From NCBI GenBank assembly GCA_034436755.1, contig DAOTVB010000201.1, positions 1-64,000 of the forward strand: 64,000 nucleotides of DNA. Reading direction: 5' to 3'. Below are positions 25,422 to 34,331 of this stretch, piece after piece (within the stretch, counting starts at the first letter, position 1; the number at the start of each line of letters is the position of its first letter). This stretch comes from CAKZQX01 sp034436755 (GTDB lineage: Bacteria > Chloroflexota > Chloroflexia > Chloroflexales > Chloroflexaceae). The notes beneath the pieces were generated by a model. The model saw only the letters and a program-made list of their open reading frames with translations. It ran no database searches and was not told the DNA's origin. The position numbers and the translations under genes were made by a program.

Positions 25422-26930
25422 CTAGCCGCGCTCTTCTTCCAGCCAGTCGAAGGTGCGCGTGACGGCCTTCTTCCAGTAGCCATAGTTCCTATCACGCTCG
25501 GCCGGGTCCATATTGGGTTCCCAGGTCTTATCCATCTGCCAGTTCTTGCGCAGGTCTTCCTGGTTGCTCCAGAAGCCGGTTGCCAGACCGGCGGCATAGG
25601 CCGCCCCCAGCGCGGTCGTCTCGGAGACCTTCGGGCGGATCACCGGCACGCCCAGCACATCGCTCTGAAACTGCATCAGCGTCTCGTTAACCACCATCCC
25701 GCCATCAACCTTGAGCGACTCGGTCTTGATGCCGGAGTCCTTCTCCATCGCATCCGCAACCTCGCGCGTCTGCCAGGTGGTCGCCTCCAGCACGGCGCGG
25801 GCAATATGCCCCCGGTTGACATAGCGGGTCAGACCGGCAATCACCCCGCGCGCACTCGACTTCCAGTAGGGTGCAAACAGACCGGAAAAGGCCGGGACGA
25901 AGTAGACCCCGCCGTTATCGTCAACGGTCTTGGCCAGCGACTCAATTTCGGAACTGCTGGTAATCATGCCGAGGTTGTCGCGCAACCACTGCACCAGCGC
26001 GCCGGTAATTGCAATCGATCCCTCCAGGCAGAAGACTGTCGGCGCATCGCCCATCTTGTAGGCCACAGTTGTCACCAGACCACTCTTTGATGGGACAATC
26101 TCCGTCCCCGTATTCAGCAGGTAGAAGCTGCCGGTGCCGTAGGTGTTTTTAGCTTCGCCCACGCTGTAGCAGGTCTGCCCGACCAGCGCCGCCTGCTGAT
26201 CGCCCAGGTCGCCCGCCACCGGGATACCCTCCAGCGCGCCTATGGCATGGCCGTAGACCTGGCTGCTGGGGCGGATCTCCGGCAGCATCCGGCGCGGAAT
26301 GCCCATGATCTTGAGGATCTCGTCGTCCCAACTCTGCGTCTTGAGATCCATCAGCAGGGTGCGACTGGCGTTCGTCACATCGGTGACATGCACACCGCCA
26401 TTGGTGCCGCCCGTCAGATGCCAGATGACAAACGTATCCATGTTGCCAAAGATAGCGTCACCCCGCTCGGCATCGGCGCGGACACCATCCACATTATCCA
26501 GGATCCACTTGATCTTCGGCCCGGAGAAGTAGGTAGCGATGGGCAGACCAGTCTTCTCCCGGAAGCGATCGATCCCACCCTCACGCTGCAACTCATTGCA
26601 GATACGGTCGGTGCGCGTATCCTGCCAGACAATCGCGTTGTAGTAGGCGCGTCCGGTCTTGCGGTTCCAGACAACGGCGGTTTCGCGCTGGTTCGTAATT
26701 CCAACGGCGGCAATATCTTTCAGATCAATATTGCCCTTGCGCAGCGCCTCGTGCGTCACCGTCCGCGTGCGCTCCCAGACCTCTTCCGGGCTATGCTCAA
26801 CCCAGCCGGGCTTCGGGTAGATCTGCTCGTGCTCTTTCTGATCAAAACAGACAATCCCCCCGGCGTGGTTGAAGACCATACAGCGGGTGCTGGTGGTACC
26901 CTGATCAATCGCAACGGCATACTTAGCCAT
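25422..26930 (-). CDS. glpK: Glycerol kinase
   Basis: It phosphorylates glycerol to sn-glycerol-3-phosphate in the cytosol. The 502-residue FGGY kinase starts AVAIDQGTTSTRCMVF and has the family motifs VGITNQRETAVVWNRKTG, GDLGDQQAALVGQTC and KVDGGMVVNETLMQFQSDVLG. The start has a strong AGGAGG seven bases upstream. It sits between dhaL and glpA in the same operon as the uptake channel glpF, so the cell can send glycerol-3-phosphate directly to GlpABC. Confidence 0.97.
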   Translation of the reverse strand: MAKYAVAIDQGTTSTRCMVFNHAGGIVCFDQKEHEQIYPKPGWVEHSPEEVWERTRTVTHEALRKGNIDLKDIAAVGITNQRETAVVWNRKTGRAYYNAIVWQDTRTDRICNELQREGGIDRFREKTGLPIATYFSGPKIKWILDNVDGVRADAERGDAIFGNMDTFVIWHLTGGTNGGVHVTDVTNASRTLLMDLKTQSWDDEILKIMGIPRRMLPEIRPSSQVYGHAIGALEGIPVAGDLGDQQAALVGQTCYSVGEAKNTYGTGSFYLLNTGTEIVPSKSGLVTTVAYKMGDAPTVFCLEGSIAITGALVQWLRDNLGMITSSSEIESLAKTVDDNGGVYFVPAFSGLFAPYWKSSARGVIAGLTRYVNRGHIARAVLEATTWQTREVADAMEKDSGIKTESLKVDGGMVVNETLMQFQSDVLGVPVIRPKVSETTALGAAYAAGLATGFWSNQEDLRKNWQMDKTWEPNMDPAERDRNYGYWKKAVTRTFDWLEEERG

Positions 26931-27022
26931 AAGAGACCTCCTCGTCTAAAACTAGAAAACCGAGAACAAAAACCGGAGCGGCGAGACCTGCTGCGGGCTC
27001 CCTGCTCACTATATCGTTGTTC

Positions 27023-27658
27023 TTATCCACGTTCGATCACGCGCAGCAGCGCCTGCGCCATCAGGTGCGCCGAGGTTGCACCGGGATCTTGATGCCCAAC
27101 ACTACGCTCACCCAGGTAGGAGGCGCGCCCCTTGGTTGCCGGCATATCAATTGTTGCCTGCATCCCGGCTGCGGTGGCGGCAACGGCTTTTTGCAGCGCG
27201 ACAACAAACGGATCACCGGCAGCATACGCCTGCTTGAGCGTCTCCACACCGGGGGCGATAGCATCAATCATGGTCTTCTCACCCCGTTGCGCTTTGCCCC
27301 GCGCATGCAGTCCTTCCAGGGCAGCCTCAAGCGCGGTGATGATCGCCACTTCATCGAGTTCGGTACGATTGGTAACAACCGCACTTGCCCGGAGAAACGC
27401 GGTACCGTACAGCGGCCCACTGGCCCCGCCCACGGTCGAGACCAGGGTTGTGCCGACAGTTTTCAGAATGGTGCCGATATCTTTATCGGCCACCCCGGGC
27501 AACCGGGTCAGCACGGTACGAAAGCCCCGATCCAGGTTCGCGCCATGGTCAGCATCGCCGATGGCCGCATCAAGTTGGGTCAGGTAGTCGCGCTGGTCCC
27601 GCACCTGTGCCGCGACCTCCTCGATAAAGCGGATGACCTGTTCAGCCGTCATCTGCAT
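27023..27658 (-). CDS. dhaL: Dihydroxyacetone kinase subunit DhaL
   Basis: The 211-residue ADP-binding subunit of the PTS-type dihydroxyacetone kinase has the Mg-ADP aspartates in AAIGDADHGANLDRGF and the lipid-clamp-like GGASGPLYGTAF and GRASYLGERSVGHQDPG motifs. The ATG at 27658 is chosen because AGGGGG precedes it. It lies directly downstream of dhaK. With DhaM and the HPr-EI fusion all parts of a PEP-dependent kinase are present. Confidence 0.94.
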   Translation of the reverse strand: MQMTAEQVIRFIEEVAAQVRDQRDYLTQLDAAIGDADHGANLDRGFRTVLTRLPGVADKDIGTILKTVGTTLVSTVGGASGPLYGTAFLRASAVVTNRTELDEVAIITALEAALEGLHARGKAQRGEKTMIDAIAPGVETLKQAYAAGDPFVVALQKAVAATAAGMQATIDMPATKGRASYLGERSVGHQDPGATSAHLMAQALLRVIERG

Positions 27659-27741
27659 CAGTACCCCCTTGTCTGATAGAGATGACAGGATGCAACTATA
27701 CGATATCATCGGCATCCTGTCACCAGATCATCATAGCAGGT

Positions 27742-28737
27742 TTACCAGCGCAGGGCCGGCGTATGCACGGGTGCATCCCAGAGCCGCGTAAGTTCATCGT
27801 CCAGTTTGAGCAACGTGATTGAACATCCCGCCATCTCCAGCGAGGTGATATAACTCCCCACCAGGCTGCGGCTGATCGGTATCTGCCGTTCGGTCAACAG
27901 TCTGGCGAGTTCATCGTAGATAATATAGAGTTCGATCAGCGGCGTACCGCCCATCCCGTTGACAAAAGCCAGCACGCTATCGCCCGCCGCGAAGGGCAGA
28001 TCCTCCAGGATGGAAATTGCCAGCATCCGGGTAATCTCGCCGGCATTCTTCAGCTTCATACGCCGGCGGCCCGGCTCGCCGTGAATGCCAATGCCGATCT
28101 CCATCTCATCCTCGGCCAGATCAAACGTAGGCTTACCGGCGGAGGGCACCGTGCAACTGGTCAGCGCCATCCCCATCGAGCGCCCCTGACCGTTGACCTT
28201 CGCGGCAATCCGCCGGCATTCGGCCAGGTTTGCACCCTCCTCGGCGGCGGCCCCGACGATCTTCTCCAGCAGCACCGTCACACCCACGCCCCGCCGCCCC
28301 GCCGTGTAGAGGCTGTCCTTGACGGCGACATCATCGTTGGTGATAACGCTGGCGACTTCGATCCCTTCGGCAGCGGCAAGTTCGGCGGCCATCTCGAAGT
28401 TCATGACATCGCCGGTATAGTTTTTCACAATGTGCAACACACCCGCACCACCATCAACCGCTCTGGTTGCCGCCAGCATCTGGTCGGGTACCGGGGAAGT
28501 AAAGATGGCTCCGGGACAGGCCGCATCCAGCATGCCTTTGCCGACAAAACCACCATGCAGCGGCTCGTGACCGCTGCCGCCACCGGAGATAACACCAACC
28601 TTGCCTTTGACCGGCGCATCGGCGCGGACGATATAGTCCGGATCATTGCAGACCGTGATCAGGTCGGCATGGGCGGTTGCCATACCGGCCAGCGCATCCT
28701 TAACCACCGTTTCCGGCGAGTTCATTAACTTCTTCAC
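27742..28737 (-). CDS. dhaK: Dihydroxyacetone kinase subunit DhaK
   Basis: The 331-residue substrate-binding subunit attaches dihydroxyacetone covalently to a histidine, here in IGIGIHGEPGRRR near residue 220. GVISGGGSGHEPLHGGFVGKGMLDAA and VKNYTGDVMNFEMA are canonical. The start is a GTG at 28737 preceded by GGAGGT. A dihydroxyacetone-producing glycerol dehydrogenase is not in the window, so the dihydroxyacetone source must be encoded elsewhere or taken up, perhaps by the neighbouring GlpF channel. Confidence 0.95.
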   Translation of the reverse strand: MKKLMNSPETVVKDALAGMATAHADLITVCNDPDYIVRADAPVKGKVGVISGGGSGHEPLHGGFVGKGMLDAACPGAIFTSPVPDQMLAATRAVDGGAGVLHIVKNYTGDVMNFEMAAELAAAEGIEVASVITNDDVAVKDSLYTAGRRGVGVTVLLEKIVGAAAEEGANLAECRRIAAKVNGQGRSMGMALTSCTVPSAGKPTFDLAEDEMEIGIGIHGEPGRRRMKLKNAGEITRMLAISILEDLPFAAGDSVLAFVNGMGGTPLIELYIIYDELARLLTERQIPISRSLVGSYITSLEMAGCSITLLKLDDELTRLWDAPVHTPALRW

Positions 28738-28770
28738 GTTGCTACCTCCTCATCGAGGAATATGTTGCCA

Positions 28771-29508
28771 TTAAAACGGAATCGCAATCGCAAGGGCCAC
28801 AATCGCGGCGATCGCGCCGCCGATAAACGGACCGACGACCGGAATCCAGGAATATTCCCAATCAGAGCTGCCCTTGCCCGGAATTGGTAGAATGGCATGC
28901 GCAATCCGTGGTCCAAGGTCACGCGCCGGGTTAATCGCATAGCCGGTGGTTCCACCCAGGCTCAGACCGATGCCCCAGACCAGCACCGCCACCAGGAATG
29001 GTCCCAGCGCGCTCACTGGAGACGGAACATTGCCGTCCAATCCAGGGGCAAAAATCGAAAAGACGACGAAGACCAGCACGAAGGTACCAATAATCTCACT
29101 AATCAGGTTTGATGTCGTATCACGGATAGCCGGGCCGGTGCTGAAAATCCCCAGCTTCGCGCCCGGATTATCGGTTTCTTTCCAGTGGGGCAGATAATGC
29201 AGATAGACCAGCACGGCCCCGACAAATGCGCCCAGGAACTGGGCAATCATACGAATAATGCCACCACCCAGATCAGCGGGGTTACGAATAATATTGGCAA
29301 GCGCTACGGCGGGATTAATCTCGCCGGGAGCGCCCAGCGCTGCGGCTACAAATACCCCGGCAAAAACGCCAAACCCCCAGCCGGTGGTAATAACAATCCA
29401 GCCTGAGTTCTGTGCTTTTGATTTGTTCAGCAACACACCGGCAACAACCCCGTCGCCGAGCAGAATAAGTATCATTGTGCCGAGAAACTCGCCGAGAAAA
29501 TCCTCCAT
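28771..29508 (-). CDS. glpF: Glycerol facilitator, aquaglyceroporin family
   Basis: The 245-residue membrane channel has both half-helix motifs: NPA in EINPAVALANI and NPA in YAINPARDLGPR. The aspartate after the second NPAR marks glycerol-conducting rather than water-only channels. Six membrane segments can be drawn. The start is backed by AGGAGG nine bases upstream. It is the first gene of the glycerol/dihydroxyacetone operon, so induction by glycerol would start here; no repressor gene adjoins it. Confidence 0.93.
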   Translation of the reverse strand: MEDFLGEFLGTMILILLGDGVVAGVLLNKSKAQNSGWIVITTGWGFGVFAGVFVAAALGAPGEINPAVALANIIRNPADLGGGIIRMIAQFLGAFVGAVLVYLHYLPHWKETDNPGAKLGIFSTGPAIRDTTSNLISEIIGTFVLVFVVFSIFAPGLDGNVPSPVSALGPFLVAVLVWGIGLSLGGTTGYAINPARDLGPRIAHAILPIPGKGSSDWEYSWIPVVGPFIGGAIAAIVALAIAIPF

Positions 29509-30144
29509 GGTTGTGATTCCTCCTGAGTCACACCAGCGGCGGGAACAGCCCCGTGCGCAATCATCCCTGATCCAAAGGCTTCGTCGCGTTTCGTTTTTGT
29601 CCTTCGTACGCTGTTCTTTTCCGATCTCACCTCCTCTTCTACACTATTTTTCAACGTTCATAAGCCGATAACCGCAGGGTATTTCCTAGATAGATAAATC
29701 CTTCTAAAATCCATTATTCTCCCTGGTTTCATGTTGCATGCGGCGAAGCGTCGTATCACAACAGGCCACGCGAACCGGCACACCATTCCGGGTGACAGCG
29801 ACATGCTATCAGTTCAGATAGCAACATCCGCAACCCTTATCGCGGCACATCCTGACCGGCAGGCATTTGTAGAAAACCGATTATGCCCGGCACCTGGGCA
29901 GAGTTGCTGCACATGTGGGCCGGCACTGTAGCAAAATCAGAAATTATGTCGTTACAACCGAATTGTGAAAGTAGCAATCGAGGACCGCTCCTCGACATTG
30001 AGCAGTCGGCTATACATCCCTGCCAGAACCGGCGCACAACAATTCAGGGGTTATGGTCCACAACCCTGAACGTAGCAGCAGAGAACCGGATGCAAGGCTG
30101 TTCCTGCTGAGAATGATTTTTTGTGAAGACGGATACTTATATCA
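29509..30144 (-). other. Long possible leader of the glpF operon; no gene recognised
   Basis: About 640 bases lie between glpF and the only convincing leftward promoter. They hold small hairpins (GCTATCAGTTCAGATAGC near 29811; CGAGGACCGCTCCTCG near 29981; a CAGGGGTT/AACCCTG pair near 30043) and a family 3 end at 29643-29662. Short frames have no protein-like pattern. It may be a structured leader or small RNA; I recognise no known riboswitch. Confidence 0.3.
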
Positions 30145-30172
30145 ATCATAGCACGCTTCTACAGGGAGTCAA
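30145..30172 (-). promoter_or_regulatory. Sigma-70-type promoter, leftward
   Basis: Reading leftward: TTGACT, 16 bases, TATGAT. It points at glpF, about 640 bases away, across the gene-free leader region. Confidence 0.45.
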
Positions 30173-30251
30173 GTTCATCGCGCGCGTATTGACGGAGGAT
30201 CAGGGTAGACGCAGCGGATTTTATGGACGGTTACAGGACGAAGGAGAACAG

Positions 30252-30278
30252 CCCTGCCTGGCGTCGATCCAGGCAGGG
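30252..30278. terminator. Strong hairpin downstream of the antitoxin gene
   Basis: A perfect 10-bp stem CCCTGCCTGG/CCAGGCAGGG with a 7-base loop. It lies 42 bases past the antitoxin stop, in terminator position, but has no T-run on either side. Confidence 0.4.
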
Positions 30279-30320
30279 TTATGACAAATACATGTTCAGG
30301 TTGTGTGCGCCTGAATGGTA

Positions 30321-30596
30321 CTATAGACCGTTCACCGTGTTGGCATGCAGCTCGTGCTGATTGTCCTCTGGCTCGCTTATCTGGCGGGCCTGCCGGCGGG
30401 CAAGCTCGCGCAGTTCAGCGAAGAGCTCGAGACCGAGCACCGCGCCGATCGGCACGCCATTCTGCGTCACAATGATTGGGCGATTGTCCGAGTTTTTCAT
30501 GATTTCGGCCAGGTTAGCGGTTGCCTTGGTGACCGGAATCACGCCACCCTCCTCCAGGGAAACTTCACCTATGCTCGCTGAGTACTTACCAGGCAT
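30321..30596 (-). CDS. Phd/YefM-family antitoxin without visible toxin
   Basis: The 91-residue product (from MPGKYSASIGEVS) has the Phd/YefM pattern: an N-terminal DNA-binding half with VIPVTKATANLAEIMKNSDNRPIIVTQNGVPIGAVLG, then a charged helical tail that would wrap a toxin. The start at 30596 has a weak AGAGAG site; in-frame sequence upstream to 30755 has no family similarity. A RelE or Doc toxin gene would be expected directly downstream or upstream, but neither side has one, so it is an orphan or a toxin-losing relic. Confidence 0.75.
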   Translation of the reverse strand: MPGKYSASIGEVSLEEGGVIPVTKATANLAEIMKNSDNRPIIVTQNGVPIGAVLGLELFAELRELARRQARQISEPEDNQHELHANTVNGL

Positions 30597-31142
30597 CTTG
30601 AATCTCTCTTTCTTCACTAAAGGTCTGGTATTACTGCCCGCTTTTGTCTGGGTTGTACATAAATTATACATCCAGATTGCAGTTCCGGGTTGGTCTGGTT
30701 GGGAAGCAGAAATTCTGCCGCCCCCCTTCACCGCATATTCTACGGGCATGTACATTGTATTCCATTTTTTCTAAAAGTGAAACGTACCTAAGTCCTATCT
30801 TTGGGGAAACCGAAAAATGCCGTTCCAGGGCGGCGGAACGCGGCTGATCATATGAACCGGAGCCGTAAACTAGCACGGCAAAAGGTCAAAAACCAGGCAC
30901 AAAAATTATGCCTGTTTCTTTGTGCATCAGTTATAATTGTGGCTTAACGGTAACGCATTCTGCTGGTGGGTTCCTCAAAATGTGGAAAACAACCCGGGTC
31001 TAACCTCAGGAAAGAGGATCTGAACTGATGTTACGCACCTTGCAACGCACGGATCTGCCAGGTGGTCGGCAGGACAAAGCAACCGACTGACGAGATGGAC
31101 CAGGGAGTACGCCGCTGCATCTCCCGACCAATCATATGTATT

Positions 31143-31495
31143 AATTGGCACGAGTTACGCGGTGGGAGTCTGGACCACGAACGCCGCGACATGAACGAAC
31201 ACCGCGAAACGATCAGGGCTGACGTGGATCAGGTGATCCCCCATGTGGCAGAGGATAGCGCCGCCGGCAGGGTGGAAAAAACCCGATCTTTTTCACAAAA
31301 AATTTACAACGCAAATTTTCTGTGAAAAAGGTAACACAGTAGCATGCTGCCGCCGGCAAAACGTGCCGTTATCGGGGTCAAATATCCAGTTTGGGCACCG
31401 ACCGCGTAACTCCTGTCTTTTTCAGGATGTCCCGTTCCGCCCCTGCCGGCGACGATAGCCTGCTTCCACGGAAGAGACCGTGTCTCGTGTCAATT
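31143..31495. repeat. Composite family 1 element with a central hairpin
   Basis: The left end GGCACGAGTTACGCGGT matches two right ends: an inner one (ACCGCGTAACTCCTGT near 31401) and an outer one (CTCGTGTCAATT). This suggests one copy nested in or joined to another. The centre (31288-31330) is an imperfect hairpin, CTTTTTCACAAAAAATTT with AAATTTTCTGTGAAAAAG. It fills most of the 970-base gap before the small membrane-protein gene; no gene was seen in the rest. Confidence 0.6.
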
Positions 31496-31569
31496 GGTGT
31501 GGGAAGGTATGGTATGATGCCTGCATTCATCGGAGATACAGATACATAGCGTGACGACTGAGGTAGGGA

Positions 31570-31758
31570 ATGCCTGATCCAAAACGGCGACCAGAGGACG
31601 AGACGCCTGAGACGCGGATAAAGCGCGGTTGTATTGGTGTTGCGATCCTGCTGATTGCAATGACCTGGCTTTTGATTATCCAGACGCAGAATCTGGCCTG
31701 GAGTTTACTGCTGATCCTTGTCGTGCTGGTCTTGCTGGCACGGCAGTATCTGGTTTGA
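31570..31758 (+). CDS. Small membrane protein of unknown function
   Basis: The 62-residue product has a basic, acidic-rich head (MPDPKRRPEDETPETRIKRG) and one long or two short hydrophobic segments (about 21-58, CIGVAILLIAMTWLLIIQ and AWSLLLILVVLVLLA). I do not recognise a family. A GAGG-containing site precedes the ATG. It lies 130 bases upstream of deoC on the same strand; cotranscription is possible. Confidence 0.5.
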   Translation: MPDPKRRPEDETPETRIKRGCIGVAILLIAMTWLLIIQTQNLAWSLLLILVVLVLLARQYLV

Positions 31759-31888
31759 GGCAACCAGGACTGAGCAAGCATCGGCATGACCTATGCTACA
31801 ATAGGGGCTACCATTATTTTACGCACCATGACGGACAGGCCACCAGGGACGGGCAGTAGCGTGCCGGCTGCCCCGGGAGAGGTGTGTT

Positions 31889-32728
31889 GTGACAATAACT
31901 GATCGGGCTGATCTGGATGAACTGATCCGGCGGGTTGAAGATACACTGCGCGCTGTCCCCGGCTTTGAGCATACCACACCGCCCCCGACGACGCACCTGG
32001 TTGATGCGACGATGCCGGTGGTAGATCAGCCACTGGCCCGGTTTATCGATCATACGCTGCTCAAGGCCGATACCACCCCCACGCAGATTGAGCAACTCTG
32101 CCGTGAGGCCGTGCAGTATGGGTTTGCCGGCGTGTGTGTGAATCCCGCCTATGTGCCGCTCTGCCGGCAGGTGTTGGCGGAGGGTGGCGGAAGTGATAGT
32201 GCGATCTGCACCGTTGTCGGCTTCCCGCTCGGTGCGACGACGACGGCAACCAGGGTGTTCGAGACGCGCCAGGCGATTGAAGCCGGCGCGCGCGAGATTG
32301 ATATGGTCATGGCTATCGGGCACTTGAAAGCGGGCGATTATGCCGCTGTGCGCGACGATATGGCCCAGGTGATTGCGGCGAGCCATGCCGCCGGGGCGCT
32401 CTGCAAGGTGATTATCGAAACGGCGCTGCTGACTGATGCCGAAAAAGTTGCCGCCTGCCTGCTGGCTGCCGGCGCTCAGGCCGATTTTGTCAAGACCAGT
32501 ACCGGCTTTTCGAGTGGGGGCGCAACGGTTGCGGATGTCACCCTGATGCGCCATGTTGTTGGTCACGCCATCGGTGTCAAAGCCGCAGGTGGGGTCCGCA
32601 CCCTGGCCGCTGCCCGGGCCATGCTGGCGGCGGGCGCAACGCGCATTGGCACCAGCGCAGGGGTGCAACTGCTAGGCGAAGCCGGCGATGTGCCCGGCGA
32701 TCGTCCTTCGTTGCCGGATAGCTATTAA
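31889..32728 (+). CDS. deoC: Deoxyribose-phosphate aldolase
   Basis: It cleaves 2-deoxyribose-5-phosphate to glyceraldehyde-3-phosphate and acetaldehyde in deoxynucleoside breakdown. The 279-residue chain has ARFIDHTLLKADTT, VCVNPAYVPL, CTVVGFPLGATTT, the intermediate-forming KVIIETALL, the Schiff-base lysine in FVKTSTGFSSGGAT, and GVKAAGGVRTL. An N-terminal extension of about 50 residues precedes the usual core. The GTG start has GGAGAGG six bases upstream. Confidence 0.93.
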   Translation: MTITDRADLDELIRRVEDTLRAVPGFEHTTPPPTTHLVDATMPVVDQPLARFIDHTLLKADTTPTQIEQLCREAVQYGFAGVCVNPAYVPLCRQVLAEGGGSDSAICTVVGFPLGATTTATRVFETRQAIEAGAREIDMVMAIGHLKAGDYAAVRDDMAQVIAASHAAGALCKVIIETALLTDAEKVAACLLAAGAQADFVKTSTGFSSGGATVADVTLMRHVVGHAIGVKAAGGVRTLAAARAMLAAGATRIGTSAGVQLLGEAGDVPGDRPSLPDSY

Positions 32729-32729
32729 T

Positions 32730-32908
32730 AACAGGAGTTACGCGGTGGGAGTTTGGACCACGAACACCACGACATGCGCGAACACCGCGAAACAGCCACT
32801 GCTGCCATGGATCAGGCGATCCCGTGTTTGGCGGGGGCTATCGCCAGGCGAATCGGGCTTCCATCGGGTCAAACGTCCGGTTTGCATGGCAACCGCATAA
32901 GTCCTGTT
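32730..32908. repeat. Family 1 element with 17-bp terminal inverted repeats
   Basis: AACAGGAGTTACGCGGT at the left end matches 15 of 17 positions of the inverted right end (ACCGCATAAGTCCTGTT). The interior has the CACGAACACCACGACATG phrase shared with the copy at 31143. It begins one base after the deoC stop codon. Confidence 0.65.
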
Positions 32909-33109
32909 CATCACGCGCGTTATGGGGCGCGGTCTGTTCCAGCCTGGTCGCAGACCCGCAAGCCGGCTCCGCCTGGGGCCGCAGGGAACACCGAACAGCG
33001 CGCATCTGGCGCATATCGGTCAAACAACTTGTTTGTTCTTTATTCTGGGTTTATTTGTTCTTGCTATAAGTTCATCCGTAGCTCTTTTAAGTACAGAGGG
33101 AGGAAGACG

Positions 33110-33985
33110 TTGAGCATTCTGGTTGACAAAAACACCCGGCTGTTAGTACAGGGTATCACGGGGCGTGAGGGCGAGTTCCACACCCGCCAGATGATGGAGT
33201 ATGGCACCAATGTTGTTGCGGGTGTCACCCCCGGACGTGGCGGGCAGAAGGCTATCGATGGCAAGGTGCCGGTCTTCAACACGGTCAGCGAGGCGGTGAA
33301 GGAGACGGGCGCGAATGCCTCGATTATTTATGTACCGGCAGCCTTCTCCGCCGACGCGATCCGCGAGTCGGCCGCCGCCGGGATTGCGCTGACCGTCTGC
33401 ATCACCGAGGGTGTGCCCGCGCTGGATATGGTACCGACCTACGAGTTTGTGCAGCAGTGTGGCGTGCGTCTGCTGGGCCCCAACTGCCCCGGTCTGCTGA
33501 CCCCCGGCGAGGCCAAGGTGGGCATTATTCCCGGCAATATTGCCACCCCCGGCCCGGTTGGTGTGGTCTCCAAGAGTGGTACGCTGACCTACGAAGTCAT
33601 CGACGCGCTGACCCGGATCAACCTGGGGCAGACCACCTGCGTCGGTATCGGTGGCGACCAGATTATCGGCACCAGCTTTATTGATGTGCTGGAACTCTTC
33701 CAGGCCGACCCGAAGACCGAGGCGATTGTGCTTATCGGTGAGATTGGCGGCACCGCTGAGCAGGAAGCGGCTGCCTACATCAAAGCCAATGTCACCAAGC
33801 CGGTTGTCAGCTTCATCGCCGGACAGACGGCACCTCCCGGCAAGCGCATGGGCCACGCCGGTGCAATCATCAGCGGTGGCGAGGGCACGGCGCAGGAGAA
33901 GATCACCGCGCTGGAGGCGGTCGGGGTGAAGGTTGCGAAGCTGCCTACCGATATCGCCCAGATCGTGAAGGATACGCTCAAGTAG
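33110..33985 (+). CDS. sucD: Succinyl-CoA ligase, alpha subunit
   Basis: This 291-residue subunit forms the phosphohistidine intermediate and binds CoA in the citric-acid-cycle step that makes ATP or GTP from succinyl-CoA. Motifs seen are GITGREGEFHTRQMMEYGTNVVAGVTPG, LLGPNCPGLLTP, GVVSKSGTLTYE, GIGGDQIIGTSF and the active histidine in KRMGHAGAIISGG. A TTG start at 33110 has GAGGGAGGA seven bases before it. No sucC (beta subunit) adjoins. A short hairpin (GTTGCCC/GGGCAAC at 33993-34010) follows the stop. The 346-base gap downstream holds no recognised gene. Confidence 0.93.
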   Translation: MSILVDKNTRLLVQGITGREGEFHTRQMMEYGTNVVAGVTPGRGGQKAIDGKVPVFNTVSEAVKETGANASIIYVPAAFSADAIRESAAAGIALTVCITEGVPALDMVPTYEFVQQCGVRLLGPNCPGLLTPGEAKVGIIPGNIATPGPVGVVSKSGTLTYEVIDALTRINLGQTTCVGIGGDQIIGTSFIDVLELFQADPKTEAIVLIGEIGGTAEQEAAAYIKANVTKPVVSFIAGQTAPPGKRMGHAGAIISGGEGTAQEKITALEAVGVKVAKLPTDIAQIVKDTLK

Positions 33986-34331
33986 ATCACGGGTTGCCCA
34001 GCGGGGCAACTGGTCGGGCCATCGGTGGGTGCCGGTGGCCCTGATTTTATGCCTCTTCCTGCAATATTTGTCTCTTCCTGGATGAACCTGGCCGGCCAGG
34101 AATGACGCATACTGCCCCCACCCGTACGTGCCTCTGGTATAATAATTGCCTGGCATAGTAGATTATTCCAGGCACTGATCCGTTATCCGTGCTGGAAATC
34201 GTAGCTTCGTTCCTCGGGACGCCAGTCCAGCGATATTTCGATTACATTCTCAAACTTTATAGGCCGGGACGCCAGAACTGTTTATGTAGGACTGCTGTAT
34301 TACCCGGTGTGGGTAAAAGGTCATTTCGTTC

